From assembly GCA_002371375.1 (NCBI GenBank), contig DFIB01000162.1, positions 1 through 5,784 of the forward strand: a stretch of DNA of 5,784 nucleotides, read 5' to 3'. How positions within the stretch are numbered: position 1 is the first letter of the stretch; each line of letters starts with the position of its first letter. The position numbers and the translations under genes are program-made. Below are positions 1-5,638 of the stretch, in pieces. A model generated the notes under the pieces. That model did no database searches. It was given only the letters and a program-made list of their open reading frames with translations, and was not told the DNA's origin. The DNA comes from Mageeibacillus sp. UBA3708 (GTDB lineage Bacteria > Bacillota > Clostridia > Saccharofermentanales > Saccharofermentanaceae).

Positions 1-1131
1 GATGCAGGCAACATCTACGGAAGACTTACAAATTCCACACAGGACGTACTGGAGAAGAGAGTTGCAGCTCTCGAAGGCGGTGTAGCCGCTCTTGCGGTAG
101 CTTCAGGTGCAGCTGCCATCACATATGCGATCGAAGCACTTGCAACAGCAGGTGATAACATCGTTGCACAGAAGACGATATACGGAGGTTCATATAACCT
201 TCTTGCACATACTCTCAAGCTTTACGGTGTGGATACAACATTTGTTGACATTCACAACCTCGCTGAGGTTGAGGCGGCTATCAAGTCCAACACAAAGGCT
301 GTATTCCTTGAGACGCTCGGCAACCCCAACAGTGATATCCCCGATATCGACAAGGTGGCAGAGATCGCTCATAAGCACGGTATACCGGTAGTTATAGATA
401 ATACTTTCGGAACGCCCTATCTCATCAGACCTATCGAGCACGGTGCAGATATCGTAGTGCACTCTGCTACGAAGTTTCTCGGCGGTCACGGCACGACTCT
501 CGGCGGAATCATCGTTGATTCCGGCAAGTTCGACTGGAAGGCTTCCGGCAAGTATCCCCAGATCGCAGATGCTAATCCCAGCTATCACGGTATCTCATTT
601 GCAGACGTAGTAGGACCTGCTGCATATGTAACATATATCAGAGCGATCCTTCTGAGAGATACGGGCGCTGCCATCTCACCTTTCAATGCTTTCCTGCTTC
701 TTCAGGGTATCGAGACATTGTCTCTGAGACTTGAGCGTCATGTTGAGAACACATTGAAAGTTATCGACTTCCTCAAGAATCATCCTCTTGTTGCAAAGGT
801 CAATCACCCTTCTCTTGAAGATCACCCTCAGCATGAACTGTACAACAAGTACTTCAAGAACGGCGGCGGTTCGATCTTCACATTCGATATCAAGGGCGGG
901 CAGGAAGAGGCTCACAGATTTATTGATAATCTGGAGATCTTCTCACTCCTTGCCAATGTTGCTGATGTTAAGTCACTTGTCATTCATCCTGCAACGACAA
1001 CACACTCGCAGCTGTCCGAAGAGGAACTGTCTGATATCGGAATCTTCCAGAGCACGATCAGACTGTCCATCGGTACTGAGCACATCGACGACATCATTGC
1101 GGATCTGAAGAAGGGCTTCGACGCAATCTGA
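1..1131 (+). CDS. metY: O-acetylhomoserine sulfhydrylase (aminocarboxypropyltransferase), 5'-truncated
   Basis: This is a PLP-dependent enzyme of the Cys/Met metabolism family. It is expected to make homocysteine from O-acetylhomoserine and sulfide in the cytoplasm, as the direct sulfhydrylation branch of methionine synthesis. The reading frame is open from base 1, so the true start lies outside the window; 376 residues are present, about 50 fewer than the usual 425-430. Visible motifs, numbered in the fragment, are YGRLTN at 6-11 (the Tyr and Arg that reach the neighbouring subunit's PLP phosphate), the phosphate-binding stretch ASGAAAI at 34-40, the stacking Tyr of YGGSYNLL at 61, DNTFGTPYL with the PLP-nitrogen Asp at 133, the Schiff-base Lys158 in SATKFLGGHG, SLVIHPATTTHSQL at 325-338, and the substrate-carboxylate Arg354 in TIRLSIGTEH. 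The long insertion DWKASGKYPQIADANPSYHG is typical of MetY rather than MetB or MetC. A GTG at 229 is an internal codon, not the start. A terminator follows directly. Confidence 0.95.
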   Translation, partial: DAGNIYGRLTNSTQDVLEKRVAALEGGVAALAVASGAAAITYAIEALATAGDNIVAQKTIYGGSYNLLAHTLKLYGVDTTFVDIHNLAEVEAAIKSNTKAVFLETLGNPNSDIPDIDKVAEIAHKHGIPVVIDNTFGTPYLIRPIEHGADIVVHSATKFLGGHGTTLGGIIVDSGKFDWKASGKYPQIADANPSYHGISFADVVGPAAYVTYIRAILLRDTGAAISPFNAFLLLQGIETLSLRLERHVENTLKVIDFLKNHPLVAKVNHPSLEDHPQHELYNKYFKNGGGSIFTFDIKGGQEEAHRFIDNLEIFSLLANVADVKSLVIHPATTTHSQLSEEELSDIGIFQSTIRLSIGTEHIDDIIADLKKGFDAI

Positions 1132-1165
1132 TCACAGCATAGCTTAGCATAATAATACTCCGCGG

Positions 1166-1204
1166 ATCCCCTGAAGTGATACACAGTGCTTCAGGGGATT
1201 CTTA
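1166..1204 (+). terminator. Rho-independent terminator after metY
   Basis: A perfect 11-bp inverted repeat, ATCCCCTGAAG at 1166-1176 and CTTCAGGGGAT at 1189-1199, encloses a 12-nt loop. It is followed by the short, imperfect T tract TTCTT. It lies 35 nt after the metY stop codon. The T tract is modest, so termination could be partial. Confidence 0.8.
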
Positions 1205-1250
1205 CAGATTATTCACGGCAGGAAGGTCAAGCTTTACGGGAAGAAAGAAA

Positions 1251-1283
1251 TTTAAAACGGCCGCCTCTTATGTGAGGCAGCCG
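1251..1283 (-). terminator. Rho-independent terminator of the DUF4870-like gene
   Basis: A GC-rich stem pairs 1258-1267 (CGGCCGCCTC) with 1274-1283 (GAGGCAGCCG). It has one C-A mismatch and a 6-nt loop. Read on the minus strand the stem is followed by TTTTAAATTTC (complement of 1247-1257), which fits a terminator for the gene ending at 1313. On the plus strand it is followed only by CCTTTGTT, so it may act weakly as a backstop for metY transcription. Confidence 0.75.
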
Positions 1284-1312
1284 CCTTTGTTACGGTGTTA
1301 AGATAACTCGGA

Positions 1313-1729
1313 TTATTTAACAAGGACGATCTTGCCGCCGATAACGGGAAGATCAAAGTTCATCTTCTGAGCTGCGTTGATGATACCGACGATTCTCAGT
1401 ACGAGCATACCGATATTGATTATCCAAGCCAGAATGGTAATGATGAAACCAACATGGATAAGAGCAAAGATCAATCCGAGAATGAACATTATGAGACCGA
1501 GACCGAATGAGACAATATCGATAAGGATTCCGTTGTTAACGTGGTTCTTAACGAAAGGGGTCTCACACTCAGGCTTGCAGAGCAAACCGATAAGCCACAG
1601 CAAGGGAATATAAGCAAGTACACCGTAAAGAACGGAATTGTCACTTGATCCCTGAGCAGGTGCCGGATTGGGATTGTACATCTGATTGTCGTACTGCGGC
1701 TGTCCACCATAATTACTATTATTCTCCAT
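1313..1729 (-). CDS. DUF4870/Tic20-like small membrane protein
   Basis: This 138-residue protein has a hydrophilic N-terminus rich in Asn, Gln, Pro and Tyr (residues 1-30). Three hydrophobic segments follow, at roughly 33-51, 67-92 and 93-118, and then a short tail, so it should be an integral membrane protein. The pattern LAYIPLLWLIGLL, followed by FVKNHVNNGILIDI (residues 59-72), matches the DUF4870/Tic20-like family, in which a conserved F-x-H-x-N-x-G stretch leads into the second helix. The biological role of these bacterial proteins is not established; a similarity to the chloroplast import component Tic20 has been noted, but that does not show a transport function here. C51 and C55 form a CxxxC pair at the end of helix 1. 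The ATG is supported by GGAGGC (complement of 1736-1741) about 6 nt upstream. It is a single-gene unit, convergent with metY and divergent from the methyltransferase. Confidence 0.75.
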   Translation of the reverse strand: MENNSNYGGQPQYDNQMYNPNPAPAQGSSDNSVLYGVLAYIPLLWLIGLLCKPECETPFVKNHVNNGILIDIVSFGLGLIMFILGLIFALIHVGFIITILAWIINIGMLVLRIVGIINAAQKMNFDLPVIGGKIVLVK

Positions 1730-1751
1730 AATAACGCCTCCAAATATTAAT

Positions 1752-1779
1752 TTGTAAGACTATAATAACAGAATATAAT
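1752..1779 (+). promoter_or_regulatory. Candidate SigA promoter for the RNA methyltransferase
   Basis: A -35 of TTGTAA (1752-1757), a 16-nt spacer and a perfect -10 TATAAT (1774-1779) point towards the gene at 1815, with transcription expected to begin near 1786. A second TATAAT lies at 1761-1766. On the opposite strand TTGTGC (complement of 1787-1792) and TATTAT (complement of 1762-1767) are 19 nt apart and could be a weaker promoter for the DUF4870-like gene, interleaved with this one. AT-richness makes chance matches likely. Confidence 0.55.
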
Positions 1780-1814
1780 AAATATGGCACAAAAAATTGC
1801 TTAGAGGAGCCAAA

Positions 1815-2537
1815 ATGAGAGTTACACGTTACCGCCGGGAAGATGATGTCACATACAGCCTTGGGGCTACAGTTACAATCGAATTCCTGAATATTGCCCC
1901 CGGATGCCTGAAGCATGTTTTTTTTCATCCTGATTTCAGGAGTGATGCAAAGGGGGAGATAGAGGACAAGTGCCGCAGGAGCGGTATAGAGATAACAACG
2001 GATGTTAAGCCTTTCAATATTCTGTCACAGAAGGAGAACTGCTTCGTAATAGGAGTTATTGCAAAGAGGAAAGATATCATAAAAGCAGGTGATCACGTAG
2101 TTCTGGTCAACCCGTCCAACTGTGGCAATCTCGGCACGATAATAAGGAGCTGTGCCGGCTTTGGAATAAATGACATAGCGATAATCACGCCTGCGGCCGA
2201 TCACTTTGATCCGAAGACAGTGAGAGCTTCGATGGGGGCGCTTGCGAGAGTGAGGATAGAGGTGTTTGACTCTTTCGGGATGTATGAGGAGAGATTTACG
2301 GAGAATAATCTCTATCCGTTCATGCTGGATGGCAGCACGCTCCTGCAGAATACGGAGATAAGGGCTCCTTTCAGCCTGATAATGGGGAATGAGGCGACAG
2401 GACTCCCGGATGAATTCAGCGGGGTGGGACAGCCTGTCAGGATCGAACATACGGGGGCGATCGACAGCCTGAATCTGCCGATCGCGACAAGTATCGGCCT
2501 GTATGAAGCGACAAAGTCGCGTTTTGGGCAAAAATAA
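1815..2537 (+). CDS. TrmH/SpoU-family RNA 2'-O-methyltransferase
   Basis: This 240-residue SPOUT-class enzyme is expected to transfer a methyl group from S-adenosylmethionine to a ribose 2'-OH in tRNA or rRNA. An N-terminal substrate-binding region of about 85 residues precedes the catalytic knot domain. All three SpoU motifs are present: motif 1, NPSNCGNLGTIIRS at 99-112 with the conserved Asn and Arg111; motif 2, LIMGNEATGLPDE at 188-200; motif 3, IDSLNLPIATSIGLYE at 216-231, which form the cofactor-binding trefoil knot. I start it at the ATG preceded by AGAGGAG (1803-1809), 5 nt upstream; an in-frame TTG at 1797 lies before that ribosome binding site and is rejected. The exact target base cannot be read from sequence; 23S rRNA G2251-type (RlmB) and other TrmH paralogues are all possible. 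It is followed 75 nt later by rpsT, with no terminator between, so read-through into rpsT is plausible. Confidence 0.9.
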   Translation: MRVTRYRREDDVTYSLGATVTIEFLNIAPGCLKHVFFHPDFRSDAKGEIEDKCRRSGIEITTDVKPFNILSQKENCFVIGVIAKRKDIIKAGDHVVLVNPSNCGNLGTIIRSCAGFGINDIAIITPAADHFDPKTVRASMGALARVRIEVFDSFGMYEERFTENNLYPFMLDGSTLLQNTEIRAPFSLIMGNEATGLPDEFSGVGQPVRIEHTGAIDSLNLPIATSIGLYEATKSRFGQK

Positions 2538-2540
2538 CTA

Positions 2541-2569
2541 TTGATAATCAAAATTAATCGTGATAGACT
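2541..2569 (+). promoter_or_regulatory. Candidate promoter for rpsT (extended -10)
   Basis: TTGATA at 2541-2546, a 17-nt spacer and TAGACT at 2564-2569 are preceded by a TG at 2561-2562, giving an extended -10 (TGaTAGACT). Transcription would start near 2576, leaving a leader of about 37 nt before the rpsT ATG. It begins three bases after the stop codon of the methyltransferase gene. Confidence 0.55.
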
Positions 2570-2597
2570 TATCGGGTTAATTCAGACTATCATTAAT
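2553..2597 (+). repeat. Imperfect inverted repeat in the rpsT upstream region
   Basis: ATTAA (2553-2557) plus TGATAG (2561-2566), separated by a 3-nt bulge, is complementary to the uninterrupted CTATCATTAAT (2587-2597). The left arm overlaps the presumed -10 of the rpsT promoter and the right arm ends 2 nt before the GGAGGAG ribosome binding site. It could be an operator in DNA, or an RNA stem only in transcripts that read through from upstream. It is AT-rich and may be chance. Confidence 0.35.
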
Positions 2598-2612
2598 ACG
2601 GAGGAGATAAAA

Positions 2613-2870
2613 ATGCCTAACATTAAGTCAGCTATCAAGCGTGTAAGCGTAACTGAGAAGAAGACAGCTGCCAACAAGATGAAGAAGAGCGAGATCCGCA
2701 CTTCTGTCAAGAAGGCTAAGGCTTCCGTTGCTGCAGGTGAGGCAACTCCCGATACATTGAAGAATGTTCAGAAGACATTGGATCAGGCAGCAGCAAAGGG
2801 CCACATCAGCAAGCAGGCTGCTTCCAGAACAAAGTCAAGGATTGCCAAGGCAGCTAACGCAGCTAAGTAA
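2613..2870 (+). CDS. rpsT: 30S ribosomal protein S20
   Basis: The 85-residue product is strongly basic and rich in Lys and Ala, the usual size for bacterial S20, a primary 16S rRNA-binding protein of the small subunit. The diagnostic features are the start MPNIKSAIKRV, the basic helix AANKMKKSEIRTSVKKAK and the C-terminal KGHISKQAASRTKSRIAK, together the expected three-helix bundle. I chose the ATG at 2613 because GGAGGAG (2600-2606) lies 6 nt before it and the family begins MPNIKSA; an upstream in-frame ATG at 2541 would add 24 unrelated residues that overlap the promoter-like sequence. The gene sits alone between its own promoter-like site and a terminator, as is common for rpsT. Autoregulation of S20 translation is known in E. 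coli; nothing here proves it. Confidence 0.97.
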   Translation: MPNIKSAIKRVSVTEKKTAANKMKKSEIRTSVKKAKASVAAGEATPDTLKNVQKTLDQAAAKGHISKQAASRTKSRIAKAANAAK

Positions 2871-2894
2871 TCAGTTTTGACAAATGACAGATTG

Positions 2895-2943
2895 AGAGAC
2901 TTCCGCTATGGAGGTCTCTTTATATTTGGAGAGGCTCTTTTTT
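2895..2943 (+). terminator. Rho-independent terminator after rpsT, with an alternative second hairpin
   Basis: Stem 1 pairs AGAGACTTCC (2895-2904) with GGAGGTCTCT (2910-2919), 10 bp including one T-G wobble, with a 5-nt loop GCTAT and the tail TTATATTT. A weaker alternative stem pairs GTCTCT (2914-2919) with AGAGGC (2930-2935) and is followed by six Ts (2938-2943). The two stems share the 2914-2919 segment, so they exclude each other. The first is clearly the main terminator. Confidence 0.85.
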
Positions 2944-2944
2944 G

Positions 2945-2974
2945 TTGATATTGCGGGGCCTGATATGAGATAAT
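2945..2974 (+). promoter_or_regulatory. Orphan promoter-like sequence in the rpsT-tmcAL gap
   Basis: TTGATA (2945-2950), an 18-nt spacer and GATAAT (2969-2974) preceded by TG at 2966-2967 give a good extended -10 promoter match pointing right. No intact gene follows on this strand before the 3' end of tmcAL, so any transcript would run antisense to tmcAL. It overlaps the peptide-gene remnant, so part of the match is shared with possible old coding sequence and could be fortuitous. Confidence 0.35.
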
Positions 2975-3056
2975 AGAATTTGCAGATCCGGAGGATGTGA
3001 TAGCCACCAGCTGCACTGAAGAATTCAATCATTATTCGGTACCCGGCGGCACGTGA
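2959..3056 (+). pseudogene. Possible frameshifted remnant of a small Cys-containing peptide gene
   Basis: The frame from 2964 to the TGA at 3054 reads YEIIEFADPEDVIATSC and ends SVPGGT, but it has no start codon: an in-frame TGA sits at 2961. In another frame CCT GAT ATG (2959-2967) encodes P-D-M; restoring one missing base after it would give PDMEIIEF running into the EDVIATSC stretch. Short clostridial peptides that begin with a Tyr-Glu-x-Pro type segment, continue E-x-x-x-F and then have D-V-I-x-T-S are familiar to me from genome annotations, with no assigned function. The remnant therefore looks like the C-terminal part of such a peptide with a single-base deletion. No ribosome binding site or start is visible upstream, where the rpsT terminator lies, so the 5' part is probably gone. 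The family recognition is from memory. Confidence 0.35.
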
Positions 3057-3068
3057 CCGTCCGTATGA

Positions 3069-4310
3069 TTATACGATAACAGGGGGGATGTCGCGCGCAG
3101 ATCCGGGCGGCATCCCCATTATTATGCCCGCCAGATCGTAAGCTCTGAGACTGAGATCCGCCGCATCCTTAAGATTTCCATTCTCGAGAAAATCCGAGAA
3201 ATTATGTATTATTGGAAGCCTGCTGCACTTGCCCATGATCTTAAGGCAGTACCTTCCTTCGTGGCCGAAGCCGAGAACGCGGATATAACAGGGATCTTTG
3301 CGGACCATGTCCCCGCGGACTCCGAGGAGCATCATCGTAAGCGCCCTGTATATCCTTGCCATGGTGAAATGCTTTGTCGCCAGTCTTGCCGAAAGCGCAT
3401 CAAATGTCGTATCTCCCGTCCTCAGGTCATCCAGTATATTGCTGATATATCCGTCTAGTCCGTCATTCATGAATCTTATCTCATGAAGATCCCCGCGGGG
3501 AAATGTCACGGCTCTCAAAGCATATTCATTCAAATCCGCCGGTCTGAATTCACCGCGTGACAAAGCGCTGAGCATGACAGACGCGGCATTGTCAGGCATC
3601 CTGCCGCAGACTGCGGATGCGATACCTGAAACTGTTCCGTCCGAGGACATCACGGCTTTCCTTATTGCAGAGGCTGAACAGAACTGCTGATCAGTCTCCG
3701 GGTCATCATCAGAGTAGCCCTGTCCCTGACGGGGGATCATGTGGACCTTGAACTTCGCTCCAAGCATCCTGATGGCCTTCATATACTCTATGGCCAGGAT
3801 CGTGTTAGGCGACCTCAGTGCTTCTTGGAGAAGCTCCGGATCCACGCTGCCTGCAACGGCCGCGACAGCCTTGGAATTGGCAAGCGGGAAGGAATCTCCC
3901 GAGGCGAGCGCCTTGCGGAGGGCATCCTTATACGCCTCTCTCTCATAGAGCGAAGGATCGGACAATGCTTCGACGATATCAGGTGAAGTATCCTCGATAC
4001 CCCACGCAATATCAGTCACGACGCCGGTATCCATCAACGATTTGACGGCCCCGTATGCGAATTCCGAAGCGGGCGCGCAGGCATACTCGAAAGGGAGCTC
4101 TATCACAACATCACATCCGCACACCAGAGCCTGTTTTGCTCTTATGTGTGCGGGGGCCATGGCGGGAAGACCGCGCTGGGTGAAAGGTCCGCTCATAATG
4201 CTCATGACAACTGCACGCGGGTCCCCGACGCGCTTCCTTGCCTCTTTGATCAGATATTCATGACCATTATGAAAAGGATTGTATTCGGCTATTATCCCGA
4301 TTACCCGCAT
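3069..4310 (-). CDS. tmcAL: tRNA(Met) cytidine acetate ligase (YlbM family)
   Basis: This 413-residue protein, close to the roughly 415 of B. subtilis YlbM/TmcAL, is expected to acetylate the wobble cytidine (C34) of elongator tRNA(Met) using acetate and ATP via an acetyl-adenylate. The N-terminal nucleotidyltransferase-like domain opens with GIIAEYNPFHNGHEYL (5-20), which holds the HxGH signature (H14-H17). It continues with MSGPFTQRG (39-47), ELPFEYACAPASEFAYGAV (71-89), SPNTILAIEYMKA (167-179) and QGYSDDD through SASAIRKA (197-219). The C-terminal helical part carries the family-like KHFTMARIYRALTMMLLG (313-330) and YIRVLGF (342-348). The usual FGSE motif appears as WGIE (103-106). The start is set by the conserved opening and by AAGGA (complement of 4320-4324) 9 nt upstream. 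The gene is convergent with rpsT; I see no convincing terminator after its stop codon. It is divergent from the GH8-like gene and lies near pta. Confidence 0.92.
   Translation of the reverse strand: MRVIGIIAEYNPFHNGHEYLIKEARKRVGDPRAVVMSIMSGPFTQRGLPAMAPAHIRAKQALVCGCDVVIELPFEYACAPASEFAYGAVKSLMDTGVVTDIAWGIEDTSPDIVEALSDPSLYEREAYKDALRKALASGDSFPLANSKAVAAVAGSVDPELLQEALRSPNTILAIEYMKAIRMLGAKFKVHMIPRQGQGYSDDDPETDQQFCSASAIRKAVMSSDGTVSGIASAVCGRMPDNAASVMLSALSRGEFRPADLNEYALRAVTFPRGDLHEIRFMNDGLDGYISNILDDLRTGDTTFDALSARLATKHFTMARIYRALTMMLLGVRGDMVRKDPCYIRVLGFGHEGRYCLKIMGKCSRLPIIHNFSDFLENGNLKDAADLSLRAYDLAGIIMGMPPGSARDIPPVIV
3084..3117 (-). other. Strong hairpin inside the 3' end of tmcAL
   Basis: GGGGATGTCGC (3084-3094) pairs with GCGGCATCCCC (3107-3117), 11 bp with one T-G wobble and a 12-nt loop. 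It lies in the last codons of tmcAL, ending 12 nt before the stop codon. On the minus strand it is followed by CCTGTTATCG, not a T tract, so it is not a canonical terminator. It could protect the 3' end of the mRNA, or simply reflect GC-rich coding sequence. Confidence 0.4.
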
Positions 4311-4322
4311 ATTTATCTTTCC

Positions 4323-4351
4323 TTCGCATTATTTGGTAAAATGATTATATT
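4323..4351 (+). promoter_or_regulatory. Candidate promoter for the GH8-like gene
   Basis: TTCGCA (4323-4328), a 17-nt spacer and TATATT (4346-4351) point towards the gene at 4373. Transcription would begin near 4358, leaving a leader of only about 15 nt. Its -10 overlaps the -10 of the oppositely oriented tmcAL promoter (4344-4349), so the two could compete. Confidence 0.45.
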
Positions 4352-4372
4352 CTAACAGGACGGTATTGTGCA
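4344..4372 (-). promoter_or_regulatory. Candidate promoter for tmcAL
   Basis: On the minus strand TTGCAC (complement of 4367-4372), a 17-nt spacer and a perfect TATAAT (complement of 4344-4349) face tmcAL, giving a start near 4337 and a leader of about 27 nt that contains the AAGGA ribosome binding site. The -35 is only a half match (TTG); the -10 is consensus. Confidence 0.55.
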
Positions 4373-5605
4373 ATGAAGAAAAGAGCTTTGGTGATAATAG
4401 GAATAGCGGCAGCAGCCGTCGCGATCCTTGTGCTCTATCTTATATATATCAATGTTTTTGTGAACAAACACAGATTTGATCTGACCCATGCCGTATCCGG
4501 AGGTTCAGAATACCGCAGTATTGCAGCCGAATACAGCATAATGCCGTCGTATATGTGGAGCAGGATATCAAATATACTGCTTGAGGACGAATTCATAATG
4601 TCAGATCATCTGCTTGAGGGAAGGCTTGCATATCAGGACGCTGAGCCTTCAGGCAAGTATCTGCTCAAAGACCAGTCACTGCTCCTCCTCAAATACATAG
4701 CATCCGGTGAGAGAAGTGAGGCAGTCAGGCTCGTTAAGAGGATCAACCGTGACATGCGTAACGGTGACGGATCGTACAGAGGCACTTTCTTCAAAGACGG
4801 CACTGAGGATAAGACTTACTCCAATTCAGACGAGCTCATGTTCCTCAAAGCTTATACAGAGTACTACAGTGCATACGGCGGAAGTGATGATCTTGACAAT
4901 ATAAAGGCTCTCATAGGGATTGTTTTTGATGCGCAGGGGGAGATCAGGCCGGAGCACCTGCAGAGCGTTACTTATGATTCAACAGAGGAGAATCTGGAGC
5001 AGGAGGGGAGCCCTTTCGAGTTTACGGGGGTGAAGATCTCGGATATCGATCTTGAACTCATATCCAATCTTGAGAAGAATTCCCTTCTGCCGGCGGGTTC
5101 TTATGACAAGGCGCTTAAGATCGTGCAGGATGCACTTGTATCTACGGAGAGACCCTACTATGCATATGCTTACACGGTGACTGATGCAGGGGAGATTATC
5201 TATATCTATTCCGGCGGAGGAGCAGGTGCGGTCTCTGTCAGTGAATCACTTAAGACAATGGTAAATCTGGCAGGAGCAGGCAAACTGCCTGATCCGGTCT
5301 ATCATCAGTTCAAGGCAAATCTCATAAACGACGGAATATTGTATGAATACTATTATCTGACGACCGGAGTCTCGGGCGGGGTGGAATTGTTCGGTTCCTA
5401 CTGTGATGCGCTGATCCTGGCAAGGTACAAGGAGGATAAGGATCTGTACAGGACTATCTGCGCCATGATCGCCCCGAGAGTTGCCACTAATAAGCAGAGC
5501 AAGGCGCTTTATCTGATATTCAGGGATGAGAACAACAGGTTCAGATTCTACGGGGAGGAGAACCTTAAGATATTCCTGATAATAAACGGTATGTTTTCCG
5601 TTTGA
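4373..5605 (+). CDS. Membrane-anchored GH8-like (six-hairpin glycosidase fold) protein, probably lacking catalytic residues
   Basis: The 410-residue product starts MKKR and has one hydrophobic segment at about 5-30 without an obvious cleavage site, so it is probably a signal anchor with the rest outside the cell. The rest resembles glycoside hydrolase family 8, especially BcsZ-type endoglucanases: EGRLAYQDAEPSG (82-94) where BcsZ has EGRVID; LKDQSLLLL (98-106) in place of SEGQSYGM; TYSNSDELMFLKAY (148-161) in place of ASDGDVWMAW; SVSESLKTM (288-296) in place of SSYDAIRVY; and NRFRFYGEENL (388-398) in place of HRFRFSTKGEL. On this reading the general-acid Glu is replaced by Lys99 and the base Asp is not evident, while Asp153 of the middle motif is kept. 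It may bind glycan without cleaving it. The comparison is from memory, not an alignment. The ATG has only AGGA (4357-4360), 12 nt upstream, so translation initiation may be weak; no in-frame alternative start is better. It is followed by the pta promoter. Confidence 0.6.
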   Translation: MKKRALVIIGIAAAAVAILVLYLIYINVFVNKHRFDLTHAVSGGSEYRSIAAEYSIMPSYMWSRISNILLEDEFIMSDHLLEGRLAYQDAEPSGKYLLKDQSLLLLKYIASGERSEAVRLVKRINRDMRNGDGSYRGTFFKDGTEDKTYSNSDELMFLKAYTEYYSAYGGSDDLDNIKALIGIVFDAQGEIRPEHLQSVTYDSTEENLEQEGSPFEFTGVKISDIDLELISNLEKNSLLPAGSYDKALKIVQDALVSTERPYYAYAYTVTDAGEIIYIYSGGGAGAVSVSESLKTMVNLAGAGKLPDPVYHQFKANLINDGILYEYYYLTTGVSGGVELFGSYCDALILARYKEDKDLYRTICAMIAPRVATNKQSKALYLIFRDENNRFRFYGEENLKIFLIINGMFSV

Positions 5606-5630
5606 AATAACAGGCGTTTGAGAGTATACT
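5602..5630 (+). promoter_or_regulatory. Strong candidate SigA promoter for pta
   Basis: TTGAAA (5602-5607), a 17-nt spacer and TATACT (5625-5630) are each one base from consensus, the best-scoring promoter in the window. The -35 overlaps the stop codon of the GH8-like gene. Transcription would start near 5637, giving a leader of about 53 nt. The -10 lies within a perfect 10-bp palindrome, GAGTATACTC (5622-5631), which could be a repressor site or chance. Confidence 0.7.
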
Positions 5631-5638
5631 CATCGTTA

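Noticed and set aside
190..588. 132-codon open frame antisense to metY
   Set aside because: It is fully covered by the strongly conserved metY coding sequence, and its translation resembles no family I know.
1797..1814. TTG start 6 codons upstream of the methyltransferase ATG
   Set aside because: The AGAGGAG ribosome binding site lies inside these codons and is well spaced for the ATG at 1815.
2025..2531. 168-codon open frame antisense to the RNA methyltransferase gene
   Set aside because: The plus-strand frame carries all three SpoU motifs; the antisense frame is rich in Arg and His with no recognisable domain, as expected of a shadow frame.
2908..2973. ATG-initiated frame of 21 codons starting in the loop of the rpsT terminator (MEVSLYLERLF... 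to TAA)
   Set aside because: It has no ribosome binding site, begins inside a terminator hairpin and ends at once after P-D-M; more likely non-coding sequence plus the relic described above.
2997..3056. GTG-initiated 19-codon peptide right after GGAGG (2990-2994)
   Set aside because: The spacing between GGAGG and GTG is only 2 nt, and the frame continues upstream in a peptide-like pattern, so GGAGG is more likely old coding sequence (codons for P-E-D) than a ribosome binding site.
3084..3117. Hairpin at the tmcAL 3' end as its terminator
   Set aside because: It lies within the coding sequence and lacks a T tract on either strand, so I list it only as a hairpin.
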